Position numbers and translations under genes: made by a program. Source: Dehalococcoidia bacterium (GTDB lineage: Bacteria > Chloroflexota > Dehalococcoidia > GIF9 > UBA5629). From it: a DNA stretch of 64,000 nucleotides. The stretch lies in assembly GCA_003142375.1 (NCBI GenBank), contig PLME01000004.1:69060-133059 (forward strand). Direction: 5' to 3'. How positions within the stretch are numbered: position 1 is the stretch's first letter; every line of letters starts with the position of its first letter. Positions 1 to 8,108 of this stretch are shown here, piece after piece. Under the pieces are notes generated by a model, which saw only the letters and a list, made by a program, of their open reading frames with translations, had not been told where the DNA came from and did not search any database.

Positions 1-1102
1 ACGGTTGTACAATTCCGGTATCCTTTAAAATCCGGCCGAGAAGCTTCTTACGCTGAATTAGAGGGACGCTCCAAAGCCCGTACCCGTCCAGGTAAAGGAT
101 GTCGAAAACGTAATATATAATCGGTGCGGACGACTGGCCCGGGTCAGCTTCCTGGTTGGCTTTCAGATAGTCCTGCAAACACTGGAAGCAGGGCCGCCCG
201 TTTTCGTCCAGCGCCGTTATCTCACCGTCCAGTACCAGGTCGGTATATTTTTGGCTATCGAGGTCCTTGACCAGCAAGGGATAGCGGCCGTTGATATCCA
301 GCCCATTGCGTGAGATCAGTTTGGCCTTGCCTCCCCGGATAAGTGCCAGAGAGCGGAAACCGTCCAGCTTGGGCTCGAACAGCCACTCTGGCTCTTCCGG
401 CGGAACGGGGGCCAATCCGGCCAGCATGGGGGCAATCGAGGATGGGAAAGGCTCCCGGCTGGCCCCGGGCAGATTCCCGGGGTCCGGTTCGCCATCCGTC
501 GCTGTGGGCGGCTGGTGCCCGGCTTTGATATCCTCGATGCTCAAGCCCGAACGTACAGACGTATTTTCGCTCAATAGATCGTGGCCGCCGCCGGCAAACT
601 TGTCCTTGTGTTTAATCAGGAGCCAGTTATTGTTGGAACCGGACATCTTGACCAGCGTCCATGACCCCTTCATGCGGTGGCCGCGCAGCGTAATCGATAA
701 TTTGCCGTTTTCAAGCCCCTGCCTCATCAATCGGCCGGAGGTTTCAAGATCATCGAAGAATAGCCTGTCGCCATCCTCCGGCGAATAGGTACCCTCATCC
801 CAGACGATCACTTCTCCCGCGCCATACTGGCCCTTGGGGATGACCCCCTCGAACGTTCGATAGTCCAACGGGTGGTCTTCCACCATGATTGCCAGACGTT
901 TTACAGAGGGATCGGCCGACGGCCCGGATGGCACCGACCAGGACTTGAGGGCTCCATCAACTTCCAGGCGGAAATCGTAGTGAAGGCGGCGGGCGGCGTG
1001 CTTTTGAACGACAAATTTAAGCGGCCCCTCACCGCCGGGCAAGAGCGGCATCGGCTCGGGGCTACGGGTGAAATCGCGTTTCTCCTCGTATTCCCTCAAC
1101 AT
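1..1102 (-). CDS. ligD: LigD-type DNA ligase D, 3'-phosphoesterase plus ATP-dependent ligase (C-terminus beyond window)
   Basis: The gene is missing from the ORF track because it runs off the left edge; I translated it from the minus strand. The first 367 codons show an LigD 3'-phosphoesterase domain (about residues 28-165) with HAARRLHYDFRLE and EDHPLDYR, which carry the catalytic His/Asp/Arg residues of that family. After a linker comes the start of an ATP-dependent ligase domain with the nucleotidylation motif EPKLDGFR (Lys near residue 244) and a later DGEI motif. In bacterial NHEJ this enzyme trims 3' ends and seals breaks held by Ku, whose gene lies 1.8 kb away. No polymerase domain precedes the phosphoesterase; one could follow the ligase domain outside the window or be encoded elsewhere. 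A perfect TATAAT ends 7 nt before the ATG, so the mRNA is probably leaderless. Confidence 0.93.
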   Translation of the reverse strand, partial: MLREYEEKRDFTRSPEPMPLLPGGEGPLKFVVQKHAARRLHYDFRLEVDGALKSWSVPSGPSADPSVKRLAIMVEDHPLDYRTFEGVIPKGQYGAGEVIVWDEGTYSPEDGDRLFFDDLETSGRLMRQGLENGKLSITLRGHRMKGSWTLVKMSGSNNNWLLIKHKDKFAGGGHDLLSENTSVRSGLSIEDIKAGHQPPTATDGEPDPGNLPGASREPFPSSIAPMLAGLAPVPPEEPEWLFEPKLDGFRSLALIRGGKAKLISRNGLDINGRYPLLVKDLDSQKYTDLVLDGEITALDENGRPCFQCLQDYLKANQEADPGQSSAPIIYYVFDILYLDGYGLWSVPLIQRKKLLGRILKDTGIVQP

Positions 1103-1109
1103 CAATTCA

Positions 1110-1115
1110 ATTATA
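1110..1115 (-). promoter_or_regulatory. -10 box of ligD, leaderless start
   Basis: TATAAT on the minus strand is followed by 7 nt and then the ATG at 1102, so transcription should begin at or next to the start codon. No Shine-Dalgarno fits in that space. The -35 region is not recognisable. Confidence 0.5.
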
Positions 1116-1232
1116 CCGCCGGATTGCAAAAAGGCTCGTTATGTCGGCCTGTAACACCGATGCGGGACGATACTGCATTGACCTGAAGCTGATATATGCT
1201 TATGATTTAATTAACACAGGATCGAATTTACT

Positions 1233-2117
1233 ATGGGTCGAATTTTAATTGGCATTTCCTCGTGGGCGGATCCGGCCCTGTCAAAAAACGGCTTTTATCC
1301 TGAGGGCATCAAGACCCCGTCTGAGCGTCTGGCCTACTACAGCGCCCATTTTGCGGTGGCCGAGATAGATTCCGCTTTCCATATCATGCCCACCAGGACT
1401 AACCTCAACTTGTGGCTTACTCAAACTCCGCCGGGATTCGTTTTCGATATTAAGGTCTTCAGCCTGTTTACCGGGCACCCTACCCCCTTCAGTGCACTGC
1501 CTCCATTTGCCCGCAGGGATCTGGAAGACTACGGTCATAAGAACCTCTACCTGAGCCTCATGCCGCCTCCACTGGTTGATGCCCTGTGGCGCTTATTTAA
1601 CGACCTGGTGAAACCTGTGGCCGATGCCGGTAAGCTGGGGGTATTGCTACTGCAGTTTCCGCCCTGGTTCCATGCTCAGCACAGGAATATGGCCTATATC
1701 GCAGAGTGCAAAGAGAAGCTGGCGGGCTATGACCTGGCGGTGGAATTCCGCACCAATGACTGGTTGAATGAAAGGAACAGGGAAACCACGCTTGAACTGC
1801 TGCACAGGCTGGATATAGCCCTGGTCTGTGTCGACGGTCCTCAGGGCTTGAAGACCAGCGTAGCGCCGCTGTCCGAGGTCACATCCTCGGTCGGGATTAT
1901 CCGCTTTCACGGCCGCAACACGCAAAATTGGGAGAAGAGGGGCATCCCTGCCCCCGAACGCTATAAATATTTATATGGGGAAGATGATCTGGAAGAATGG
2001 CTGCCGCGCATACGGAAAATGGAGGCGGAAACCGACGAGTTGCATATTATCTTTAAGAACAAATATCAGGACAACCCTGTTAAGAATGCGGAGCAGATGG
2101 CCAGACTGCTGGCTTGA
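1233..2117 (+). CDS. DUF72 family protein (YecE-like)
   Basis: The 294-residue product begins MGRILIGISSWADPAL and has the TIM-barrel family signature: an early G-x-S-x-W, an F-x-x-x-E-x-x-S-like segment (VAEIDSAFHI), LLLQFPPWF in the middle and IRFHGRN near the C-terminus. This is the full length of DUF72 proteins, whose biochemical role is unsettled. It sits between the divergent ligD and the convergent ku genes. DUF72 genes often occur near repair genes, so a link to NHEJ is possible but not shown. It contains no membrane segment or signal peptide and is probably cytoplasmic. The ATG at 1233 is the first codon of the conserved N-terminal strand. Confidence 0.88.
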   Translation: MGRILIGISSWADPALSKNGFYPEGIKTPSERLAYYSAHFAVAEIDSAFHIMPTRTNLNLWLTQTPPGFVFDIKVFSLFTGHPTPFSALPPFARRDLEDYGHKNLYLSLMPPPLVDALWRLFNDLVKPVADAGKLGVLLLQFPPWFHAQHRNMAYIAECKEKLAGYDLAVEFRTNDWLNERNRETTLELLHRLDIALVCVDGPQGLKTSVAPLSEVTSSVGIIRFHGRNTQNWEKRGIPAPERYKYLYGEDDLEEWLPRIRKMEAETDELHIIFKNKYQDNPVKNAEQMARLLA

Positions 2118-2157
2118 TGCTTCTCCTCGTTAAACATTGCGGGTAATCCTGCCGGTT

Positions 2158-2949
2158 TTATTTTGGTCTGCCTGCGGCAGCGGTCTCCTTTCTAGCCGTT
2201 TCAATGCTTGTGCGCAGGGCCTCCATGAGGTCTTTGACGGCTGGCCTGGGCTCCCTGGGCGCCTTGATCTCCAGTCCCTTCACCCTGGCATCGATAACCT
2301 TTTTCAGGGCTTCGTGATACTGGTCGCGGTAATCCTCCGGTTTAAACTTTTTGGTCATAGCCTCAACCAATGCGGAGGCCATAGCCAGTTCATCTTTGGA
2401 AAGCTCCTGCACGGGCGGCTTGAGGTCGTCTTTGGGCAAAATGTCGGTCTGGTAGTGAATGGTATGCAGCATCATTATATTTTCGAAGGGCCGCAGGCAG
2501 CAGAGATGCTCCTGTCTTTGAAAGGTCACCTTGGCGATGCCGACGCGCCCGGCCTTTATCAGCGTCTGGCGCAGCAGGCTAAAGGGTTTTACGCCCAGTT
2601 CATCCGGCTCCAGGTAGTGACTGCCCTTGAAATAAATGGGATCGATCTCAGCGGCATTCACGAAGCCGGCGATGCTAATGGAGTGCAGCGTCTTGAGAGG
2701 CACCTTTTTAAAATCGCTTTCTTCCAGCACCACATACTGGCCGGCAGCATATTCATAGCCCCTTACGGTATCCTGCAGGGGCAGGTATTCATTGTCCACC
2801 GGGCAAAACCACATCTGCTTCAAACGGGAAAGGCATTTCTTGTGCAGTATATGAAAACTCGTGGTGTGCGTCTCTGTGGCCACATACATTTTAACGGGTA
2901 TGGCGACCATGCCGAAGCTGATAACCCCTTTCCAAAAAGCCCTGGCCAT
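2158..2949 (-). CDS. ku: Ku protein, non-homologous end joining
   Basis: The 263-residue protein has the bacterial Ku core. It starts MARAFWKGVISFGMVAIPV, the usual first strand, and continues with FHILHKKC, YEYAAGQYV, and a late ELAMASALVEAMTKKF plus EDYRDQYHEAL. Ku homodimers form a ring on broken DNA ends and recruit LigD. After the core there is only a short basic tail (about 30 residues ending AAAGRPK), as in minimal bacterial Ku. It converges with the DUF72 gene, leaving 40 nt between the stops. Together with the partial ligD gene it makes a two-component NHEJ system likely. Confidence 0.96.
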   Translation of the reverse strand: MARAFWKGVISFGMVAIPVKMYVATETHTTSFHILHKKCLSRLKQMWFCPVDNEYLPLQDTVRGYEYAAGQYVVLEESDFKKVPLKTLHSISIAGFVNAAEIDPIYFKGSHYLEPDELGVKPFSLLRQTLIKAGRVGIAKVTFQRQEHLCCLRPFENIMMLHTIHYQTDILPKDDLKPPVQELSKDELAMASALVEAMTKKFKPEDYRDQYHEALKKVIDARVKGLEIKAPREPRPAVKDLMEALRTSIETARKETAAAGRPK

Positions 2950-3050
2950 CGTTTCAACCTCCTTGTCTGCAAATCCGGGACTAAATAATCAACTGCCCTA
3001 CAATGCTAGCATAAAAACGACGGTCTGGGGATGGCACATTTTAGATAGCA

Positions 3051-3087
3051 AAAGGCCGGCACGCAGTATAAAGACGTGCCGGCCTTT
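3051..3087 (-). terminator. Rho-independent terminator of the FHA locus
   Basis: A perfect 13-bp inverted repeat (AAAGGCCGGCACG / CGTGCCGGCCTTT) with an 11-nt loop begins 5 nt past the stop codon of the last FHA gene. On the minus strand the stem runs into CCTTTTGCTA, a short U tract. It separates the FHA genes from ku. Confidence 0.8.
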
Positions 3088-3092
3088 GGTTA

Positions 3093-4604
3093 CTAGATCC
3101 TGAAGGTGAGCTTTAGGGCGTCCGCTACCTCGATGGTATCGCCGTTTCTCAGCAGTTGCCTGCCCTTGCCCCGTATGGATTCACCGTTGAGGCGGGTACC
3201 GTTGGTGCTATTGGTATCTTCGATGTAGTAGTCGCCGTTTTCATATTCCATCATGAGATGTTTGCGGGATATGAGGTCGGCCCTGTCGGGCGACGCCGCC
3301 AGGGAACGTAAATCGCTTCGTCCCAGCGACATGGCGCCGCCCCTCACGGATAGCTCGCCACCGCCAGCCGTAACTAGCCGTGCCGCACCCGCCCCAATAG
3401 GCGTGGTATGCGGCGTGCCGGTGGCCGGCAGTGTGGCTGCGGGCGCCGTCCCCGCTGTAGACGTAAAGGCCGAAGCTGTGCCGGAATGCTGAAGTGCCGC
3501 TGCAGGTTTCCTGGTCAGGAGAGCTATGATAACTGCGGCTGCCACGCCCATGATGGCAATCATCAGGATGATGGGAAGCCACGGGTTAATTGCAGCCGTG
3601 GTGACCATTGTGTCGGTTTCAATGGGGCTGGTGCTTGTCTCGACCGGTGGGCTGCTATATGTGGGGTAGGTAGTAACGTAGGGCGCCACTGTAACAGTGG
3701 TGCTGGCGGTCACCGAGCCTACGCTGTTGGTGGCAGAGATGGTATAAGTTGTGGTAGCTGCCGGTGTGACGGCGGCCGAGCTGGAGATGGCTACCGAGCC
3801 GATGGACGGCGATATGCTGACCGAGTTTGCGTTGCTGACGACCCATGACAGCGTAGCCGCCTGTCCCGGTTGAACATAGTTGGGGTTGGCTGTGAAAGAG
3901 CTGATGGTCGGCGCATACTCGGGCAGCGGCTGAATGGTATTGTTCAGGTAGTAGTTATAGTTATAAGGAAATACCGAGTTATTGTATGGGTAGTAATAGT
4001 AAGGATACTGGTAGTAGGGATACTGGTAGTACGGATAGGGATATGGATAGGGATTGGGGTTGGGATGCGGACCTGGACCTGGACCTGGACCTGGACCTGG
4101 ATGATGGTGATGCCCAAGAGGGTCCGAAGGGTCAGGGGGAGGAGGATCTCCAGGCGCGGGCGGAGTGTATGAGTGATGGTGTCCAAGCGTTCCTGAAGTG
4201 TCCGCAGGTGAGCCCGAAGGATCGGCCGGCGGCGCCGATGTGGGTGCGGATGTATCCGTAGTCGTTGCTGCACCGGAATCAGTAGTCGAAGGATCCGGTG
4301 GAGGGGGTGGGGGAGGAGGAGTCGTTCCGCTCGCGTCGGACACTGGTGGTATGGTTGTCCCTGTATCTGACGACGATGTAGTCGTGGTTGTATCGGCCGG
4401 CGGCGTAGTCGTGGTCGTATCGGCCGGTGGTGTAGTCGTGGTCGTATCGGCCGGTGGTGTAGTTCCCGCGTCGTCGTTGAGTTGAACGGCCGCTGTTGCC
4501 GGCGCCCATGTATCGGGTACCGCGTAAGCGGGCGTCAGGGGTAACACAAAGACGGCGCATGCCACCAGTGATGCCAGTAAAAGTATGGTCTTTTTATAAT
4601 TCAT
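3093..4604 (-). CDS. Membrane FHA protein with secreted Pro/Thr/His/Tyr-rich region and Ig-like domain
   Basis: I start at the ATG at 4604, 7 codons inside the track ORF, because AAGGAGG lies 5 nt upstream. The 503 residues show a signal peptide (about 1-28), three PPADTTTTT repeats (about 49-76), a polyproline run, two poly-His clusters (GHHHSY, LGHHHHPG), a GP/NP/YP tract and Tyr-rich YPYYQYPYY repeats. One Ig-like domain follows (about 231-307), then a membrane segment (about 343-364) and a C-terminal FHA domain (about 410-503) with LGRSD, ISRKHL and STNGTRLN. The FHA domain should face the cytoplasm and bind phosphothreonine; the low-complexity part should be outside. It is the last gene of the locus, 20 nt after its FHA paralogue, so it is probably read with it. 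The ligand is unknown; the His clusters could bind metal. Confidence 0.85.
   Translation of the reverse strand: MNYKKTILLLASLVACAVFVLPLTPAYAVPDTWAPATAAVQLNDDAGTTPPADTTTTTPPADTTTTTPPADTTTTTSSSDTGTTIPPVSDASGTTPPPPPPPPDPSTTDSGAATTTDTSAPTSAPPADPSGSPADTSGTLGHHHSYTPPAPGDPPPPDPSDPLGHHHHPGPGPGPGPGPHPNPNPYPYPYPYYQYPYYQYPYYYYPYNNSVFPYNYNYYLNNTIQPLPEYAPTISSFTANPNYVQPGQAATLSWVVSNANSVSISPSIGSVAISSSAAVTPAATTTYTISATNSVGSVTASTTVTVAPYVTTYPTYSSPPVETSTSPIETDTMVTTAAINPWLPIILMIAIMGVAAAVIIALLTRKPAAALQHSGTASAFTSTAGTAPAATLPATGTPHTTPIGAGAARLVTAGGGELSVRGGAMSLGRSDLRSLAASPDRADLISRKHLMMEYENGDYYIEDTNSTNGTRLNGESIRGKGRQLLRNGDTIEVADALKLTFRI
4071..4100. repeat. Hexanucleotide tandem repeat encoding Gly-Pro
   Basis: Five exact copies of ACCTGG lie inside the FHA gene and encode the GPGPGP run on the minus strand. 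Slippage here would change the length of the secreted low-complexity region in frame by two residues per copy. Confidence 0.85.
4376..4461. repeat. Coding tandem repeat, three PPADTTTTT units
   Basis: Near-identical units of 27 nt (GTAGTCGTGGTCGTATCGGC with small changes) encode PPADTTTTT three times on the minus strand, in the secreted region of the FHA protein. Confidence 0.75.
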
Positions 4605-4624
4605 AGTAACCTCCTTGGATTGCA

Positions 4625-6190
4625 CTATTTTTTAAAACTAATCTTTAATTTGTCTGCCAGGTCAATGGTATCTTCGTTCTCCAGGGCATGTCTGCCGGTA
4701 CCTTTGATCTCCATCCCGTTAACACGCGTGCCGTTGGTGCTGCTGCGGTCCTCGATGTAGTACTGGTCATTCTCATACCAGATGTTGATATGCTGCCTGG
4801 ATATATAAGAGACGCTATCCTGCGGCAGGAATTTATCGAAATCATGCCTGCCGAATGACCTGGAGTTGCCTGCCAGCAATATCTCGCTGCCATCCGGCAT
4901 CGAAAGCTTGGCCGGAGGGATTTCCACCACCGATGTTACAGCAGGGGCTGTACCGGCCGGCATAGTAGCCCCGGCAGGGCTGGTGCCCGCTGCACGAGTG
5001 GTTGAAGCCTGCGAAGTAGCCACTTTGGCAGGTTTTCTGACCAGCAGTGCTGCGATGATGACCGCTGCTACCGCCAGCAAAGCTATGAGACCCCAGAGCA
5101 AAATGGGTGGATGCTGGACGTTGACGGTTACCGATGCTGACTGTGACGAACCGTCGATATAAGTGGCTGTCAGGTTATAAGTAGTCGTATTCTCGGGCGA
5201 TACCCTGGCGCTGCCACTGGAGCCGTAGCTGCCCACGCCTGAAATGTACACCTGCGTTGCGGAGGGGGCATCCCATGACAGGGTGGCATACTGGCTGCTC
5301 TGTATGGTGGCCTGGTCGGTTCTGAGTATGGGAGCTACCCTGGGCATAACCGCAATAGTCAGGGAGGACGATATGGGATTGCCCGAGTTGCCTGTAGCCG
5401 TAAGAGTGTAGGCGGTCGTGGCCGACGGAGTAACTGTAGTAGTCCCGGATGAGGCCACCGTGCCCACGCCCGGCGAGATAGTCACGCTGTTGGCATTGCT
5501 GGTCGTCCAGGTCAGGGTTGCCGTCTGCCCCAACTCCAGAGAAGATAAGCTGGCGTTAAATGAGTTTATTACAGGGGCTGCCACGGGTGTTGGTGTTGGG
5601 CCTGGTAGATCGTTCGGATAGTAGCCCCGGGTATAGTTGAAGCTCAGCGTGCGCGTCGACCAGCTGAAACCGGAGATGAACCACATCTTCCAGAAATAGC
5701 GGCCGGATGAGTCCCATTGCTGGGCGGCGAAGGGGCCTATCCTCCAGATGCCTGCACCGGGACGGTACCACCGGTAGCACAGCCAGTGCCCGTAAGGGCT
5801 GCTGCCCGAGGGGTAATACTCCCATAGATAAAAGTAGCCGGGGCCATTGAAGGATATGATCAGATAAACCTGCTGAGTGCTGTAAAGGTTGGTCAGCAGT
5901 TGCCCGTAGCTGTTAACCAGGTAGGCATTTGTAATCGAACTGGGTATGCCCGGTTCAACCTGTGAAGGCATAGGTATCTGCAAAGCCGGCCAATTCTGGC
6001 CGTAGGTTTCTACACCGACCGAAGGGTCCAACGAGGTCCCGCTGTCGTAGGGCGGCTGCCAGGTGTCATCGGGGCTCATGGGTGGCGTAGCTTCCGACTG
6101 GGCCAGAACCGGGGAAAACATGCTGACCGCTGAAGTACATATCAGTGTTAATATGAGCAGTGGCATCAATATCTTTTTCATAGCGAACAA
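4625..6190 (-). CDS. Membrane FHA protein with novel sensor-like domain and two Ig-like domains
   Basis: The 521-residue product has a signal peptide (about 4-30). A secreted aromatic domain follows (about 90-192) with GYFYLWEYYP, then W-x-x-Y-R-W and IWRIGPF. Next come two Ig-like domains (about 206-282 and 285-358), a membrane helix (about 363-384) and a C-terminal FHA domain (about 428-521) with FGRHDF, ISRQHI and STNGTRVN. The aromatic domain recurs in the FHA protein at 7002-8108. The track start is TTG at 6190 with GGAG 4 nt upstream; the ATG at 6181 is an alternative with poorer spacing. A -10 TATATT and pho-box-like repeats lie upstream. I infer an outside-in sensor coupled to the local kinase by its FHA domain. 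Confidence 0.85.
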   Translation of the reverse strand: MFAMKKILMPLLILTLICTSAVSMFSPVLAQSEATPPMSPDDTWQPPYDSGTSLDPSVGVETYGQNWPALQIPMPSQVEPGIPSSITNAYLVNSYGQLLTNLYSTQQVYLIISFNGPGYFYLWEYYPSGSSPYGHWLCYRWYRPGAGIWRIGPFAAQQWDSSGRYFWKMWFISGFSWSTRTLSFNYTRGYYPNDLPGPTPTPVAAPVINSFNASLSSLELGQTATLTWTTSNANSVTISPGVGTVASSGTTTVTPSATTAYTLTATGNSGNPISSSLTIAVMPRVAPILRTDQATIQSSQYATLSWDAPSATQVYISGVGSYGSSGSARVSPENTTTYNLTATYIDGSSQSASVTVNVQHPPILLWGLIALLAVAAVIIAALLVRKPAKVATSQASTTRAAGTSPAGATMPAGTAPAVTSVVEIPPAKLSMPDGSEILLAGNSRSFGRHDFDKFLPQDSVSYISRQHINIWYENDQYYIEDRSSTNGTRVNGMEIKGTGRHALENEDTIDLADKLKISFKK

Positions 6191-6222
6191 TCAACTCCGT
6201 TGAAATAATTTCTTTTTAAATA

Positions 6223-6290
6223 AATATACTCAGTCCGGGAGGCGATTGCTTGACTGCGGGCTTACAAGTCACTGACAGTTTTCTGACAAA
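6223..6290 (-). promoter_or_regulatory. Promoter of the FHA pair with pho-box-like direct repeats
   Basis: On the minus strand TTGTCAG-AAAA-CTGTCAG (11-bp period) is followed 22 bp later by a third repeat, GCAGTCAAGC. The -10 box TATATT lies at 6223-6228. The TGAC cores on the plus strand start at 6251, 6273 and 6284. The nearest repeat sits where the -35 box should be, as expected for an activated PhoB-type promoter. The same spacing to the -10 occurs upstream of the zinc-ribbon FHA gene at 10.5 kb. Confidence 0.6.
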
Positions 6291-6388
6291 ATGAACTAAG
6301 GCGGAGTCTCTCCGGGAAAAATCGACGCACAATCTGCAAAGCAGACTTGAAAAACTCGAATCGGCGGCGAGACTGTTATTAGGGCCGG

Positions 6389-6853
6389 TTATTTCTTTCT
6401 CAGCGGGTAAACCGCGCCACTTATTAAGAGAAAGAATATAAGCGCGCCGCTTATATAAAGAATGCGTTTTGGGTCGGAGAAGCTTTCCACCGTGAAGCTG
6501 CCGGCAGGAGCGTTGCCGACATATACCGTGTAGGTACCCGGCTCGACGCAGCTCACGGTAAATTTAATGGAGGTTTTGCTGCCGCTAGGCAGGGTAACGC
6601 TCTGGTCTGCCACTTCATGGTCGTTGACGTAGAGCTTGATCTGGGCCGAGCCATCGGCCGTGCCTGTGTTAGCCACCTCCGCAATGACCGCAACAGGAGC
6701 GTGCGGGGCTACTCTGGTTGCGGATAGCGAGGCGCTTATTATGAATATATTGGCTTTGGCTGCGGACGCATAAGCAGCCGGAGCCCACAACAAAACCATA
6801 GGCAACAACGCTGCCAGGAGCAACAATTTAGATGCCGCGGCTTTTTTGATCAT
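6389..6853 (-). CDS. Small secreted CARDB-like domain protein with C-terminal membrane anchor
   Basis: The 154 residues comprise a signal peptide (cleavage near AAYASA, about residue 30), one CARDB-like beta domain (about 35-120) with EVANTGTADGSAQIKLYVN and a late GTYTVYVG strand, and a C-terminal membrane helix (about 130-147) ending in the basic tail PLRKK. The domain should lie outside the membrane. It stands between two membrane FHA genes on the same strand, with about 150 nt upstream and 200 nt downstream, so it may be a separate transcript within the locus. It has no FHA domain. It could be an accessory ligand-binding subunit; that is inference from position. Confidence 0.75.
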   Translation of the reverse strand: MIKKAAASKLLLLAALLPMVLLWAPAAYASAAKANIFIISASLSATRVAPHAPVAVIAEVANTGTADGSAQIKLYVNDHEVADQSVTLPSGSKTSIKFTVSCVEPGTYTVYVGNAPAGSFTVESFSDPKRILYISGALIFFLLISGAVYPLRKK

Positions 6854-7001
6854 TTAAGGCCCCAGACTCAAAGATAACAAATAATGTTGATAATGTCTGG
6901 CCCCAATCCGCTATTAATTAAGATACTATATGGTTAAATAATACAGATATGAGCTTTGTTACTAGGCCGCTGCGGATGTAACAGGCATTGTTTAAGGAAG
7001 A

Positions 7002-8108
7002 TTAAAGGACGAGAAACTCCAGCTTGATGGCCCCGGCCGGCTCTATGGTATCCCCATCATTAAGATCCACCGGCCCCTTGCCTTTGATGTCGATGCTGTT
7101 GAGCAACGTGCCGTTGGCGCTGCCCCCATCTTCGATAGAGAACTGGTCCCCGTCGAGGTTAATAATGAACTGCTTGCGGGAGATGAGCCCCAGATCGTCC
7201 AGTTCCAGCGCCCGTGCCAGCTCTCCCCTGCCCATAATTTTGCTGGCGCCTGCAAGCTGTATTTCCATACCGTTGGGCAGGGACAGTTTGGCCCTGGCTG
7301 CTGCCCGGGGTACAGCGGCAACGGAGATTTTATCGGGAGTAGAAATAAAGGAGGCTTCTTCGCCGTGAGGTTCAACCGGTTTTGGCTCCCTGACCGGCTT
7401 CACACGCCTCCTGCTGTAAATCCTGTACAAGAAGACAACGATGACTATCACCGAGGGGCCGAACAGGAGCACCAGCGGGTTGGTAATAAAATTAGATAGC
7501 TGATCCGTTGGGGAGGCCGCTTGCTCGGTTGTGGGGGCGGGTTGAGAGGGTACCTGTATGGCGGTAGCGCCTTTTGCGTAAGTCCAGTAAACCAGGTTAT
7601 CCCGCGAGCCTCCCGGCTCCTCGGCGGCCCATTGCTCGTTATTGTAAAACCATATCCGATAGATATGCTGTCCCTCCGCCTCGCTATCCATCGGGCTAAA
7701 AGGTCCCAGGCTCCACTGGCCGCTCTGCGGCAACTGCCATTTATAGGCGATCCATTTTCCCTGTTTATTATTGGGAGGGTAATATTCGTAGATATAAAGC
7801 CAGCCAGCGCCGTTGATATCTATATCCAGGTACCAGTTCTCATTGCCCGTGACCATGCCGTTTCCCGACGGGCTGATGAAATCAGCGATAAATACGGGGG
7901 AGCTGTTATCGGTCTGCGATGTAGGCCCCTGGAGTAGGAAGTTGACCGGCGGCTTGATGGCGGGGTATCCCGAGCTGCTATTGGGGAGGTCGGTGATAGT
8001 GTAATTCTCGGTGGGGGCGCCCATGGCCGCAACTCCTGCTGTCCAGCAGGCAGCGAGAGCCAGCAGGCCCAGGGCCCATATGACGGCGGACATCAGCTTG
8101 GTAATCAT
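7002..8108 (-). CDS. Membrane FHA protein with novel sensor-like domain
   Basis: The 368-residue protein has an N-terminal hydrophobic signal or anchor (about 7-29), a secreted aromatic domain (about 92-180) with GWLYIYEYYPP, Y-K-W and WSLGPF, a membrane helix (about 211-231) and a C-terminal FHA domain (about 272-368) with IMGRGEL, ISRKQF and SANGTLLN. The FHA His of S-R-x-H is replaced by Phe, and NGT is kept. Its start overlaps the kinase stop by 4 nt (ATGA), which implies translational coupling. It is thus the natural FHA partner of the kinase. The secreted domain matches that of the FHA protein at 4625-6190; I know no named family for it. Confidence 0.87.
   Translation of the reverse strand: MITKLMSAVIWALGLLALAACWTAGVAAMGAPTENYTITDLPNSSSGYPAIKPPVNFLLQGPTSQTDNSSPVFIADFISPSGNGMVTGNENWYLDIDINGAGWLYIYEYYPPNNKQGKWIAYKWQLPQSGQWSLGPFSPMDSEAEGQHIYRIWFYNNEQWAAEEPGGSRDNLVYWTYAKGATAIQVPSQPAPTTEQAASPTDQLSNFITNPLVLLFGPSVIVIVVFLYRIYSRRRVKPVREPKPVEPHGEEASFISTPDKISVAAVPRAAARAKLSLPNGMEIQLAGASKIMGRGELARALELDDLGLISRKQFIINLDGDQFSIEDGGSANGTLLNSIDIKGKGPVDLNDGDTIEPAGAIKLEFLVL

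Noticed and set aside
291-788. 165-residue plus-strand ORF in the first kilobase
   Set aside because: It is a shadow of the minus-strand ligD gene, which has clear phosphoesterase and ligase motifs in its own frame.
3051-3087. CRISPR or repeat-array signal
   Set aside because: The GC-rich inverted repeat is a single terminator; no set of evenly spaced direct repeats exists anywhere in the window.
3870-4485. Several ORFs with strong repeats (for example MDRDWGWDADLD and GGVVVVVSAGG runs)
   Set aside because: They are out-of-frame readings of the low-complexity coding repeats of the FHA gene on the minus strand.
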